A stretch of 64,000 nucleotides of DNA, from the NCBI RefSeq assembly GCF_020099395.1, contig NZ_CP083590.1, forward strand, positions 5,766,001-5,830,000. Reading direction: 5' to 3'. The DNA comes from Streptomyces mobaraensis. Its GTDB lineage: Bacteria > Actinomycetota > Actinomycetes > Streptomycetales > Streptomycetaceae. This document shows, piece by piece, positions 1-8,879 of the stretch (the stretch's first letter is position 1; each line of letters starts with the position of its first letter). Under the pieces are notes generated by a model, which saw only the letters and a list, made by a program, of their open reading frames with translations, had not been told where the DNA came from and searched no databases. The translations under genes and the position numbers were made by a program.

Positions 1-951
<951 letters not shown>

Positions 952-1010
952 CGCCCGCCGCCTTCGACCGCAGCGACCCTTTTTGACAGGAAGAGAGCAC
1001 CACGACAGCC

Positions 1011-2192
1011 ATGGCTGACAACACTCCCGCCGGCAGCACCACCGACGGCGCCATCCAGGTGGGCGGGGCCAAGCAGCCCATCGACGCGCGGGTCAGCGCC
1101 CCCGCCTCGTACGACGTCGCCGACTTCCCCGTGCCGCACGGCCGCGAGGAGGAGTGGCGGTTCACCCCCCTGGAGCGCCTCCGCGGTCTGCACGACGGCA
1201 CGGCGGTGGCGGACGGCGCCGGCGTCAAGGTCGAGGTGACCGCCCCCGAGGGCGTCACCGTGGAGACCGTCGGCCGGGACGACGCCCGGCTCGGCAAGGC
1301 CGGCAAGCCCGTCGACCGGGTGGCCGCCCAGGCGTACAGCTCCTTCGAGAAGGCGTCCGTCGTCTCGATCCCCAAGAACACCGTGCTCACCGAGCCCGTC
1401 CGGATCGCCGTGCACGGCGAGGGCGGCGTGGCCTTCGGCCACCAGGTCGTCGAGATCGGCGCCTTCTCCGAGGCCGTCGTCATCATCGACCACACCGGTG
1501 ACGCCACCCTGGCCGCCAACGTCGAGTACCTGCTCGGCGACGGCGCCAAGCTCACCGTCGTCTCCGTCCAGGACTGGGACGACACGGCCGTCCACGCCGC
1601 GCAGCACACCGCGCTCGTCGGCCGCGACGCCCGCTTCAAGTCCGTGATCGTCACCTTCGGCGGCGACCTGGTCCGGCTGCACCCGCGCGTCGTCTACGGC
1701 GCCCCCGGCGGCGAGGCCGAGCTCTACGGCCTGTACTTCACCGACAACGGCCAGCACCAGGAGCACCGCCTCTTCGTCGACCACGACACGCCGCACTGCC
1801 GCAGCAACGTGGTCTTCAAGGGCGCCCTCCAGGGCAAGGACGCGCACGCCGTCTGGATCGGTGACGTCCTCATCCGCGCCGCGGCCGAGGGCACCGACAC
1901 CTACGAGCTCAACCGCAACCTCGTCCTCACCGACGGCGCCCGCGTCGACTCGGTCCCCAACCTGGAGATCGAGACCGGTGAGATCGTCGGCGCCGGCCAC
2001 GCCTCGGCGACCGGCCGCTTCGACGACGAGCAGCTGTTCTACCTGATGGCCCGCGGCATCCCCGCCGACGAGGCCCGCCGGCTGGTCGTCCGCGGCTTCT
2101 TCGCCGAGCTCGTCCAGCAGATCGGCGTCCCCGAGCTGGAGGAGCGCCTCATCGCCAAGATCGAGGCCGAGCTGGAGGCGTCCGTCGCATGA
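1011..2192 (+). CDS. sufD: Fe-S cluster assembly protein SufD
   Basis: SufD is the paralogous partner of SufB in the SufBC2D scaffold complex and is needed for iron entry and cluster assembly. The product is 393 aa, normal for actinobacterial SufD. The N-terminal part is variable (AGSTTDGAIQVGG). A typical EEWRFTPLERL motif lies near residue 45, the middle is beta-helical, and the C-terminus carries the SufB/D signature FDDEQLFYLMARGIPADEAR. The start ATG at 1011 fits the reading frame; an AGGAAGAG purine run lies about 15 bases upstream. The stop overlaps the next gene start as ATGA, which suggests translational coupling. Confidence 0.96.
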   Translation: MADNTPAGSTTDGAIQVGGAKQPIDARVSAPASYDVADFPVPHGREEEWRFTPLERLRGLHDGTAVADGAGVKVEVTAPEGVTVETVGRDDARLGKAGKPVDRVAAQAYSSFEKASVVSIPKNTVLTEPVRIAVHGEGGVAFGHQVVEIGAFSEAVVIIDHTGDATLAANVEYLLGDGAKLTVVSVQDWDDTAVHAAQHTALVGRDARFKSVIVTFGGDLVRLHPRVVYGAPGGEAELYGLYFTDNGQHQEHRLFVDHDTPHCRSNVVFKGALQGKDAHAVWIGDVLIRAAAEGTDTYELNRNLVLTDGARVDSVPNLEIETGEIVGAGHASATGRFDDEQLFYLMARGIPADEARRLVVRGFFAELVQQIGVPELEERLIAKIEAELEASVA

Positions 2193-2518
2193 CCTACGTA
2201 CGCGTGGCCGCGCTCGGTGAGCTGGAGGAGGACACGCCCAAGCGGGTGGAGGTCGACGGCACCCCCGTGTCGATCGTCCGCACCGAGGGCGAGGTCTTCG
2301 CCATCCACGACATCTGCTCGCACGCCAACGTCTCGCTCTCCGAGGGCGAGGTGGAGGACTGCGCCATCGAATGCTGGCTGCACGGCTCCACCTTCGACCT
2401 GCGCACCGGAAAGCCCTCGGGTCTCCCGGCCACCCGACCGGTCCCCGTTTACCCCGTCAAGATCGAAGGAGACGGCCCAGACGCGTCTGTGCTCGTTTCC
2501 ATCACCCAGGAGTCCTGA
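2189..2518 (+). CDS. Rieske-type [2Fe-2S] ferredoxin in the suf operon
   Basis: This is a 109-aa single-domain Rieske protein of the NirD / dioxygenase-ferredoxin type. The cluster ligands are visible as CSH in DICSHANVSLSEG and CWLH in ECWLHGSTFD, giving the Rieske pattern CxH...CxxH. The usual downstream turn LRTGKPSGLPATRPV is present. It starts at an ATGA overlap with sufD and ends 7 bases before sufC, so it is co-translated with the scaffold proteins. Its place between sufD and sufC suggests electron delivery to cluster assembly, but that role is inferred from position only. No oxygenase partner lies beside it. Confidence 0.92.
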   Translation: MTYVRVAALGELEEDTPKRVEVDGTPVSIVRTEGEVFAIHDICSHANVSLSEGEVEDCAIECWLHGSTFDLRTGKPSGLPATRPVPVYPVKIEGDGPDASVLVSITQES

Positions 2519-2525
2519 GTTCCCC

Positions 2526-3290
2526 ATGGCAACGCTTGAGATCCACGACCTGCACGTCTCCGTCGACGCCGAAGGCGGCCCCCGGGAGATCCTGCGCGGC
2601 GTCGACCTGACCGTGAAGCAGGGCGAGACCCACGCCATCATGGGCCCGAACGGCTCCGGCAAGTCCACCCTGGCCTACTCGCTGGCCGGTCACCCCAAGT
2701 ACACGATCACCGGCGGCACCGTCACCCTCGACGGCGAGGACGTCCTGGAGATGTCCGTCGACGAGCGCGCCCGCGCCGGCGTCTTCCTCGCCATGCAGTA
2801 CCCGGTCGAGGTGCCCGGCGTCTCGGTGTCCAACTTCCTCCGCACCTCCGCCACCGCGATCCGCGGCGAGGCCCCCAAGCTGCGTACCTGGGTCAAGGAG
2901 GTCAAGGAGTCCATGGCGCGTCTGCACATGGACCCGGCCTTCGCCGAGCGCAACGTCAACGAGGGCTTCTCCGGCGGTGAGAAGAAGCGGCACGAGATCC
3001 TCCAGCTGGAGCTCCTCAAGCCGAAGATCGCGATTCTGGACGAGACCGACTCGGGCCTGGACGTCGATGCCCTGCGCATCGTCTCCGAGGGCGTCAACCG
3101 GGTCCGTGAGACCGGTGAGGTGGGCACCCTGCTGATCACGCACTACACCCGCATCCTGCGCTACATCAAGCCGGACTTCGTGCACGTCTTCGCGAACGGT
3201 CGCATCGCCGAGTCCGGTGGCGCCGAGCTCGCGGACAAGCTGGAGGAAGAGGGCTACGAGGCGTACACGACGGGAGGCGTCACCGCGTGA
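2526..3290 (+). CDS. sufC: Fe-S assembly ATPase SufC
   Basis: SufC is the ABC-type ATPase that drives conformational change of the SufB-SufD scaffold; it is cytosolic and not a transporter. The product is 254 aa. Walker A is GPNGSGKST at residues 40-48, the signature motif is FSGGEKKR, and Walker B is KIAILDETDSGLD, the SufC-specific form. The ATG at 2526 lies in a longer open frame that begins upstream, but this start gives the normal SufC N-terminus (MATLEIHDLHVSV). The stop codon overlaps the GTG start of sufS. Confidence 0.96.
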   Translation: MATLEIHDLHVSVDAEGGPREILRGVDLTVKQGETHAIMGPNGSGKSTLAYSLAGHPKYTITGGTVTLDGEDVLEMSVDERARAGVFLAMQYPVEVPGVSVSNFLRTSATAIRGEAPKLRTWVKEVKESMARLHMDPAFAERNVNEGFSGGEKKRHEILQLELLKPKIAILDETDSGLDVDALRIVSEGVNRVRETGEVGTLLITHYTRILRYIKPDFVHVFANGRIAESGGAELADKLEEEGYEAYTTGGVTA

Positions 3291-4543
3291 CACAGATTCC
3301 GGGGCTCCTCGACACCGAGGCGATCCGCAAGGACTTCCCCATCCTCGACCGCGTCCTGCACGACGGCAAGAAGCTCGTCTACCTGGACAACGCGGCGACG
3401 TCCCAGAAGCCGCGCCAGGTGCTCGACGTCATCAACGAGTACTACGAGCAGCACAACGCCAATGTGCACCGCGGCGTCCACGTCCTCGCCGAGGAGGCCA
3501 CCGCGCTGTACGAGGGCGCGCGCGACAAGATCGCCGCGTTCGTCAACGCGCCCAGCCGCGACGAGGTCATATTCACCAAGAACGCCTCGGAGTCGCTCAA
3601 CCTGGTGGCCAACATGCTCGGTTGGGCCGACGAGCCCTACCGGGTGGACCACGACACCGAGATCGTCATCACGGAGATGGAGCACCACTCCAACATCGTT
3701 CCGTGGCAGCTGCTGGCGCAGCGCACCGGCGCGAAGCTGAAGTGGTTCGGGCTGACCGACGACGGCCGGCTCGACCTGTCGAACATCGAGCAGGTCATCA
3801 CCGAGAAGACCAAGGTCGTCTCGTTCGTGCTGGTCTCCAACATCCTGGGCACGGTCAACCCGGTCGAGGCGATCGTCCGGCGCGCCCAGGAGGTCGGCGC
3901 GCTGGTCGTCGTCGACGCCTCGCAGGCCGCGCCGCACATGCCGCTGGACGTCCAGGCGCTCCAGGCCGACTTCGTGGCCTTCACCGGCCACAAGATGTGC
4001 GGCCCGGACGGCATCGGCGTGCTGTGGGGACGCCAGGAGCTGCTGGAGGACCTGCCGCCGTTCCTCGGCGGCGGCGAGATGATCGAGACCGTCTCGATGC
4101 ACTCGTCCACCTATGCCCCGGCGCCGCACAAGTTCGAGGCCGGTACGCCCCCGATCGCCCAGGCCATCGGCCTCGGCGCGGCCGTGGACTACCTGACGTC
4201 GATCGGCATGGAGAACATCGCGCGGCACGAGCACGCGATCACGCAGTACGCGATCCAGCGGCTCCAGGAGGTCCCCGACCTCCGGCTGATCGGCCCCACC
4301 ACGGCCGAGGACCGCGGCGCCGCGATCTCCTTCACGCTCGGCGACATCCACCCGCACGACGTGGGCCAGGTCCTCGACGAACAGGGCATCGCCGTCCGGG
4401 TCGGCCACCACTGCGCGCGGCCGGTCTGCCTGCGGTACGGAATTCCGGCGACCACGCGGGCGTCGTTCTACCTGTACTCCACGCCCGGCGAGGTCGACGC
4501 GCTGGTCGAGGGCCTGGAGCACGTCCGGAACTTCTTCGGCTGA
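3287..4543 (+). CDS. sufS: Cysteine desulfurase SufS
   Basis: SufS is a PLP-dependent group II cysteine desulfurase that releases sulfur from cysteine as a persulfide for Fe-S assembly. The product is 418 aa, a standard length. Visible features are YLDNAATSQKP near the N-terminus, the PLP lysine in TGHKMCGPDG, and the active-site cysteine in GHHCARPVCLRYG. The GTG start overlaps the sufC stop (GTGA). The gene is followed by sufU, the usual sulfur acceptor partner of SufS in Gram-positive bacteria. Confidence 0.96.
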   Translation: MTQIPGLLDTEAIRKDFPILDRVLHDGKKLVYLDNAATSQKPRQVLDVINEYYEQHNANVHRGVHVLAEEATALYEGARDKIAAFVNAPSRDEVIFTKNASESLNLVANMLGWADEPYRVDHDTEIVITEMEHHSNIVPWQLLAQRTGAKLKWFGLTDDGRLDLSNIEQVITEKTKVVSFVLVSNILGTVNPVEAIVRRAQEVGALVVVDASQAAPHMPLDVQALQADFVAFTGHKMCGPDGIGVLWGRQELLEDLPPFLGGGEMIETVSMHSSTYAPAPHKFEAGTPPIAQAIGLGAAVDYLTSIGMENIARHEHAITQYAIQRLQEVPDLRLIGPTTAEDRGAAISFTLGDIHPHDVGQVLDEQGIAVRVGHHCARPVCLRYGIPATTRASFYLYSTPGEVDALVEGLEHVRNFFG

Positions 4544-4556
4544 TGGGCAGCGGACT

Positions 4557-5048
4557 GTGAAGCTTGATTCGATGTACCAGGACGTCATCCTGGACCACTA
4601 CAAGCACCCGCACGGCAGGGGCTTGCGGGACGGCGACGCCGAGGTGCACCACGTCAACCCGACGTGCGGCGACGAGATCACCCTGCGCGTCCGGCTCTCC
4701 GGTGAGACGATCGAAGACGTCTCGTACGAGGGCCAGGGCTGCTCGATCAGCCAGGCCAGCGCCTCGGTCCTCAACGAGCTGCTGGTCGGCAAGGAGCTCG
4801 GCGACGCCCGGCGGATCCAGGAGACCTTCCTGGAGCTGATGCAGTCCAAGGGCCGGATCGAGCCGGACGACGCGATGGAGGAGGTGCTGGAGGACGCGGT
4901 GGCGTTCGCCGGCGTCTCCAAGTACCCCGCGCGGGTGAAATGCGCTCTCCTGAGCTGGATGGCGTGGAAGGACGCGACCGCCCAGGCGCTGGGCGAGACC
5001 GCCGCAAGCACTGAGAGCACCGAGAGCACTGCGAGGAAGACCGCATGA
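4557..5048 (+). CDS. sufU: Fe-S assembly sulfur-transfer protein SufU
   Basis: SufU is the zinc-containing sulfur acceptor for SufS rather than a true IscU scaffold. The three cysteines and the aspartate expected of the family are at C37 and D39 (PTCGDE), C62 (GQGCSISQAS) and C129 (VKCALLSW). The 163-aa length includes a Ser/Thr/Glu-rich C-terminal tail (ASTESTESTARKTA) that is outside the fold. The GTG start at 4557 is the first in frame after the sufS stop; an ATG five codons later is an alternative. It overlaps the following DUF59 gene by 4 bases. Confidence 0.94.
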   Translation: MKLDSMYQDVILDHYKHPHGRGLRDGDAEVHHVNPTCGDEITLRVRLSGETIEDVSYEGQGCSISQASASVLNELLVGKELGDARRIQETFLELMQSKGRIEPDDAMEEVLEDAVAFAGVSKYPARVKCALLSWMAWKDATAQALGETAASTESTESTARKTA

Positions 5049-5377
5049 GCGACGAAGTGACCACCAAGCCGGCCACCGAGGAAGAGGTCCGCGAGGCCCT
5101 GTACGACGTGGTCGACCCCGAGCTGGGCATCGACGTCGTCAACCTCGGCCTGATCTACGGCATCCACATCGACGACGCCAACATCGCCACCCTCGACATG
5201 ACGCTGACGTCCGCGGCCTGCCCGCTGACCGACGTTATCGAGGACCAGGCGAAGTCCGCGACCGAGGGCATCGTCAACGAGCTCCGGATCAACTGGGTCT
5301 GGATGCCGCCGTGGGGCCCGGACAAGATTACCGACGAGGGCCGCGAACAGCTCCGCGCCCTCGGCTTCAACGTCTGA
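5045..5377 (+). CDS. MIP18/DUF59 metal-sulfur cluster assembly factor (SufT-like)
   Basis: This is a 110-aa DUF59 protein. The family motif DPELGIDVVNLGLIYGI and the conserved cysteine in LTSAACPLTD are both present, as is the WVWMPPWGPDKIT segment near the end. DUF59 proteins act as auxiliary factors in Fe-S cluster maturation, probably in carrier or delivery steps. It is the last gene of the suf operon, starts at an ATGA overlap with sufU, and is followed by a strong hairpin terminator. Confidence 0.93.
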   Translation: MSDEVTTKPATEEEVREALYDVVDPELGIDVVNLGLIYGIHIDDANIATLDMTLTSAACPLTDVIEDQAKSATEGIVNELRINWVWMPPWGPDKITDEGREQLRALGFNV

Positions 5378-5399
5378 GTACGGCCTCCGCCGACGCGAG

Positions 5400-5431
5400 C
5401 GGCCCGCCCCCGGTAGGTCCGGGGCGGGCCG
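5400..5431 (+). terminator. Hairpin terminator of the suf operon
   Basis: An 11-bp perfect GC stem pairs 5400-5410 (CGGCCCGCCCC) with 5421-5431 (GGGGCGGGCCG), about 22 bases after the last suf stop. There is only a short T-containing tail, which is common for Streptomyces terminators. Confidence 0.8.
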
Positions 5432-5502
5432 TTCGCCGTTTCCGCGGGTGCCTGCTCCGCTGACGCGGGGCGGCCAACGGGGTTGCTGTAAGAGGGGGAG
5501 CG

Positions 5503-6021
5503 ATGACGGGCTGGGGCGATGACGGACGGCGTCTGGTCCGCTTCCTGTTCGGTTCCGTGCCGCGGTTCCTGGTCACCGGGGTGGTGGCGGGTGTCCTGGT
5601 GGTCGGCGGTCTCGTCGGGGGCGCGTGGCTGAGCTCGGACGGGCGGGGCTGTCCGGAAGCGGTCGCCCGGGCTTCCGAGGGGGAAGTGGCGGGGGAGTAC
5701 GAGGGGTTGGACGGGATGCGCGTGCGTCTTCGGTACGACCCGGGGGCAGGGCGGGGGACGTTCTCCGTGGCGCACTGGCCGTACGAGGGGTCCCCGGCGT
5801 ACCGGAAGGAGAAGACGTTCGGCGCGGCGGGGACGTGGAGCCTGTCCCAAGCCTCCGGCGTCGCGGAAACGCGGGTGCGGCTGTCCTTCGACGACCGGCC
5901 GGCGCATCGCCGGCCGTTGGAGACGCTCGTCGTCGGCCGGGAGGGGGACGAGCGGGTGCTGTTCAAGGAGACGGACCCGGACAACTGCCCGTCCACGGTT
6001 CTGCGGCGCGCCGGGAGCTGA
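5503..6021 (+). CDS. Single-pass membrane protein of unknown function
   Basis: I do not recognise a family. The 172-aa product has a short basic N-terminus and one transmembrane segment at about residues 21-44 (RFLVTGVVAGVLVVGGLVGG). An extracytoplasmic domain follows with two cysteines (GRGCPEA and PDNCPS) that could form a disulfide. The soluble part contains alternating beta-like stretches (GMRVRLRYDPGAGRGTFSVA). The start is supported by GGGGGAG seven to ten bases upstream of the ATG. It stands alone between the suf terminator and a convergent operon. Confidence 0.8.
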   Translation: MTGWGDDGRRLVRFLFGSVPRFLVTGVVAGVLVVGGLVGGAWLSSDGRGCPEAVARASEGEVAGEYEGLDGMRVRLRYDPGAGRGTFSVAHWPYEGSPAYRKEKTFGAAGTWSLSQASGVAETRVRLSFDDRPAHRRPLETLVVGREGDERVLFKETDPDNCPSTVLRRAGS

Positions 6022-6040
6022 GGCCGGGGGTGGTCCGGGG

Positions 6041-7453
6041 TCAGGAGGGGGCGCCGAACCAGTGGTGGAGGGCCCGTTGGAGGCCGTCGCCGGCCGTCGT
6101 GCCCGCCCAGCACACGTGGCCGTCCGGGCGGAGGAGGAAGGCGTCGGTGCCCGGGAGGGGGGTGTGGGTGACGCGGTCGGACCAAGGGGTGAGGGAGGTC
6201 GCCAGGTCTGGGGAGGGGGTCAGGAGGAGGCCGCGGCCGTCCTGGAGGCGGGGGACGGGGAAGCGGGTGCCCAGGAGGGGGTGGGTGGGGGTGTCGGGGG
6301 GCATGGGGTAGCGGATGTCGAGGCCGGAGATCAGGCCGGCGACGCGGCGGTTGGCGGCCGGTTCCGCGAGGAGGCCGGTGACGAGGGAGCGCAGGGCGCG
6401 TACGTCGTCGTCGGGGTGGAGGAGGGCGACCTGGGCGCGGGTGTTCTCCAGGACCGCCGCCCCGACCGGGTGGCGTTCGGTGTGGTACGTCTCCAGCAGG
6501 CCGGACGGCGCGTGGCCGTGGACGGTGGCGGCGAGCTTCCAGCCGAGGTTGAAGGCGTCCTGCACGCCGAGGTTGAGGCCCTGGCCGCCCGCCGGGAAGT
6601 GGATGTGGGCCGCGTCGCCGGCCAGCAGCACCCGGCCGGTGACGTACCGTTCCGCCTGCCGGGTGGCGTCGGTGAAGCGGGAGGCCCAGCGGACCTCGCG
6701 GAGGGTGAAGTGCGGTGCGGGGCCGGTGGCGAGGGCGGTACGGATCTCGTCGGCGGTGACCGGGGCGTCGCGGGCCACGGTCTGGTCCGGGGCGGCGAAG
6801 AGGAAGCGGTGGACGCCGTCGCCGAGCGGCATCAGGGAGGGGCCTTCCCGTACGTCGAACACCGGCAGGCGCCACTCGGTCGGCAGGGCCTCGTGGGGCT
6901 CCGGCACGATGTCCGCGACGACCAGGGAGATCCGCCCGTCGCGCCCGGGGAAGCCGACGCCGAGTTCGCCGCGCACCCGGCTGCGTCCGCCGTCCGCCCC
7001 CACCAGGTAGGCGGCGTGCAGGGCGGTGGTGCCCTCCGGGCCGGTGACGGTGGCGGTCACGCCGTCCGCGTCCTGGGCGAGGCCGGTGAGTTCGCGGCCG
7101 CGCTGGACGGGGATGCCGTACGTGGCGAGGTGGTCCTCCAGGAACCGTTCGACGCGGGCCTGGGGGATGCCCACCTGATAGGGGAAGCGGGTGTCGAAGA
7201 CCGAGTAGTCCAGGGGGATGCCCGCGAAGTGGCCGCGCGGCAGGGTGGTGAGGGCCTGTTCGGCGATGGGCTCCAACCAGCCGCGCAGGTCCAGGACTTC
7301 GGCGGTGCGGGGCTGGAGGTTGAGCGCGCGGGACTGGCCGCTGCGTTCGAGGGTCCGTTCCAAAACGACGGTCCGGACGCCCGCCAGGCCGAGCTCGTTG
7401 GCGAGTGTCAGACCGGTGGGGCCGGCTCCGACCACGATCACATCAGGGTTCAC
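6041..7453 (-). CDS. Class A FAD monooxygenase, rifampicin-monooxygenase (Rox) like
   Basis: This is a 470-aa flavoprotein hydroxylase that uses NAD(P)H and O2 on an aromatic substrate. The GxGxxG FAD motif is VVGAGPTGL at the N-terminus, the DG motif is VGADGGRSRVRGEL, and the GD motif is GRVLLAGDAAHIHFPAGGQG. From ATRQAERY through NLGWKLAA and TERHPVGAAVLENTRAQ, and again at the end (LLRPDGHVCWAG), it reads much like the Rox rifampicin monooxygenases, so an antibiotic-modifying role is possible, though polyketide hydroxylases are close relatives. The start is a GTG. It lies 16 bases after a membrane protein gene and behind a TetR gene, probably as one operon. Confidence 0.88.
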   Translation of the reverse strand: MNPDVIVVGAGPTGLTLANELGLAGVRTVVLERTLERSGQSRALNLQPRTAEVLDLRGWLEPIAEQALTTLPRGHFAGIPLDYSVFDTRFPYQVGIPQARVERFLEDHLATYGIPVQRGRELTGLAQDADGVTATVTGPEGTTALHAAYLVGADGGRSRVRGELGVGFPGRDGRISLVVADIVPEPHEALPTEWRLPVFDVREGPSLMPLGDGVHRFLFAAPDQTVARDAPVTADEIRTALATGPAPHFTLREVRWASRFTDATRQAERYVTGRVLLAGDAAHIHFPAGGQGLNLGVQDAFNLGWKLAATVHGHAPSGLLETYHTERHPVGAAVLENTRAQVALLHPDDDVRALRSLVTGLLAEPAANRRVAGLISGLDIRYPMPPDTPTHPLLGTRFPVPRLQDGRGLLLTPSPDLATSLTPWSDRVTHTPLPGTDAFLLRPDGHVCWAGTTAGDGLQRALHHWFGAPS

Positions 7454-7469
7454 GCCGGTACCTCCGGTC

Positions 7470-8159
7470 TTATGCCTTCAGTCCGCGCCGGGTGACGTAG
7501 ACGTTGTGGAAGAGGAGCAGGCCGGCGAGGACGGCCAGCCACTGCACCGTGCTCACCAGGGGTACGGAACCCACCGGCACCGTCAGGGCCAGGACCACCC
7601 GGACCACGGCGTCCAGCGTGAAGACCGCGCCCCAGACGGCGGTGAGCACCCGGACGCTCCGGCGGAAGGCCGGCTCGGTGTCCCACCGGGAGGCCCAGGC
7701 GCGCCACCCCGCCTCGCCCAGCTTGGCGGTGACGACCGTCTGGCCCAGGTACATCATGAACGGGCGGCGGGTCGGCAGAGTGCCCAGGATCCAGAGGCCG
7801 ATGAGGCCGAAGATCCAGCTGTCGCGCACCAGCAGGACGCGCGGGTCGCCGGTCACCAGGGACATCAGGGCGCCCAGCAGCATCAGGCAGAGCGTGAACA
7901 GCCCCATGGCGTCCACTCGTCGGCGCCGGACCATCCCGTGGACGATCCAGGGCACGGCGAGCAGACTGCCCGCCGCCAGCGCGACCCACTGGCTCGTGCC
8001 CGCCGCCTGGAGTCCGTAGAACGCGCCGAGGGGGAGGGCGAGTTCGAAGAGGAGCTGGAGGACGACGAGCCGGCGCAGGGCGGCGGTCTTCTGCCGCTCG
8101 GTCGGCTGCGGCGGGACGGGGACGGTCGCGGGCTCTGTGGTCGCGGGCTCTGTGGTCAC
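7470..8159 (-). CDS. VC0807-like polytopic membrane protein
   Basis: The 229-aa product has a Pro/Thr-rich N-terminus (TTEPATTEPATVPVPPQPT) and about six hydrophobic segments, among them LQLLFELALPLGAFYGL, WVALAAGSLLAVPWIVHG, LFTLCLMLLGALMSLV and WLAVLAGLLLFHNVYV. It resembles the VC0807 / DUF3159 group of membrane proteins, whose function is unknown. The start is a GTG whose bases overlap the stop of the upstream TetR gene (GTGA), so the two are translationally coupled. A flavin monooxygenase follows 16 bases downstream. A longer open frame upstream is a shadow of the TetR gene. Confidence 0.8.
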   Translation of the reverse strand: MTTEPATTEPATVPVPPQPTERQKTAALRRLVVLQLLFELALPLGAFYGLQAAGTSQWVALAAGSLLAVPWIVHGMVRRRRVDAMGLFTLCLMLLGALMSLVTGDPRVLLVRDSWIFGLIGLWILGTLPTRRPFMMYLGQTVVTAKLGEAGWRAWASRWDTEPAFRRSVRVLTAVWGAVFTLDAVVRVVLALTVPVGSVPLVSTVQWLAVLAGLLLFHNVYVTRRGLKA

Positions 8160-8800
8160 GGGGTGCTCCTGGTCGCGCGGTCGAAGAGGTCGGCGAGCCG
8201 GCGGCCGTGGGCGGCGGCGTCGAAGTCCGGGTCGTGGGCGGCGCGCATCACGAGCGCGTCGATGGCGCCGCGGAGCGCGTACACCATGGTCGCCGGGTCG
8301 AACTCGCCGAACTCCCCGGCCTCTTGGCCCCTGCGTGCGGCGGCGATCAGGGTGTCCAGCATCGCGTCCGTGACGGCGGTGAACTCCCGCGCCGACGGGC
8401 TCTCGCCCCGGACGCCGGTGAGCACCTCCACCATGGCGTGCAGGTGCTTCGGGTAGACGTCCAGCAGCGCGAGGTTGGACTCGATGTGCGCGCGGAGCCG
8501 CTCGGGGGCGGTCCGGTGCGCCTCGATCCTGGGCCGCATGTACGCGTCCGCGACCCGTATCACCTCCGCCACGACCTCGCGCATCAGGTCGTCCTTGCCG
8601 GCGAAGTGGTACGAGATCATCCCGGTGCTGCTGAGCCCTGCCTGCCGGGCGATCCGGGAGAACGACGCCTTGGCGTAGCCGACTTCGGCGATGACCTCGA
8701 TGGCGGCGTCGACGATCTGTGCCCGCCGGGCGGCCTCCGTGAACGTCCGGTCGGCGGTCGGGGCGGCTCCTTGCTTGGGTTCGCTGCTCTTTGCTCGCAT
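8156..8800 (-). CDS. TetR family transcriptional regulator
   Basis: The 214-aa product has an N-terminal HTH (RRAQIVDAAIEVIAEVGYAK then ASFSRIARQAGLSSTGMISY) followed by a variable ligand-binding domain. It is the first gene of an apparent three-gene operon with a membrane protein and a Rox-like monooxygenase. I chose the ATG at 8800 (MRAKSSEPKQG). No Shine-Dalgarno sequence precedes it and a perfect palindrome spans the start codon, which suggests a leaderless mRNA and autorepression. A TTG at 8836 would add 12 residues but is less likely. Confidence 0.88.
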   Translation of the reverse strand: MRAKSSEPKQGAAPTADRTFTEAARRAQIVDAAIEVIAEVGYAKASFSRIARQAGLSSTGMISYHFAGKDDLMREVVAEVIRVADAYMRPRIEAHRTAPERLRAHIESNLALLDVYPKHLHAMVEVLTGVRGESPSAREFTAVTDAMLDTLIAAARRGQEAGEFGEFDPATMVYALRGAIDALVMRAAHDPDFDAAAHGRRLADLFDRATRSTP

Positions 8801-8837
8801 GAGCAAAAGGTAGCCAGGGTTTGCTTGGGTGAGCAAG
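8790..8837. promoter_or_regulatory. Paired TetR operator palindromes
   Basis: 8790-8807 reads TTTGCTCGCATGAGCAAA, a perfect 18-bp palindrome across the TetR start codon. 8820-8837 reads TTTGCTTGGGTGAGCAAG, the same site with imperfect arms. The two are 30 bp apart centre to centre, about three helical turns. A further half-site (TTGCTTGGGT) sits at 8771-8780 inside the gene. This arrangement fits autoregulation by the adjacent TetR. Confidence 0.65.
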
Positions 8838-8879
8838 TATTGGTTTGGTCAAGCAGTCGATGGCCTCCACCGGCCGGGG

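Noticed and set aside
8820..8836. TTG start at 8836 for the TetR gene
   Set aside because: It would place the start inside the second operator, adds 12 unconserved residues, and TTG is a rare start.
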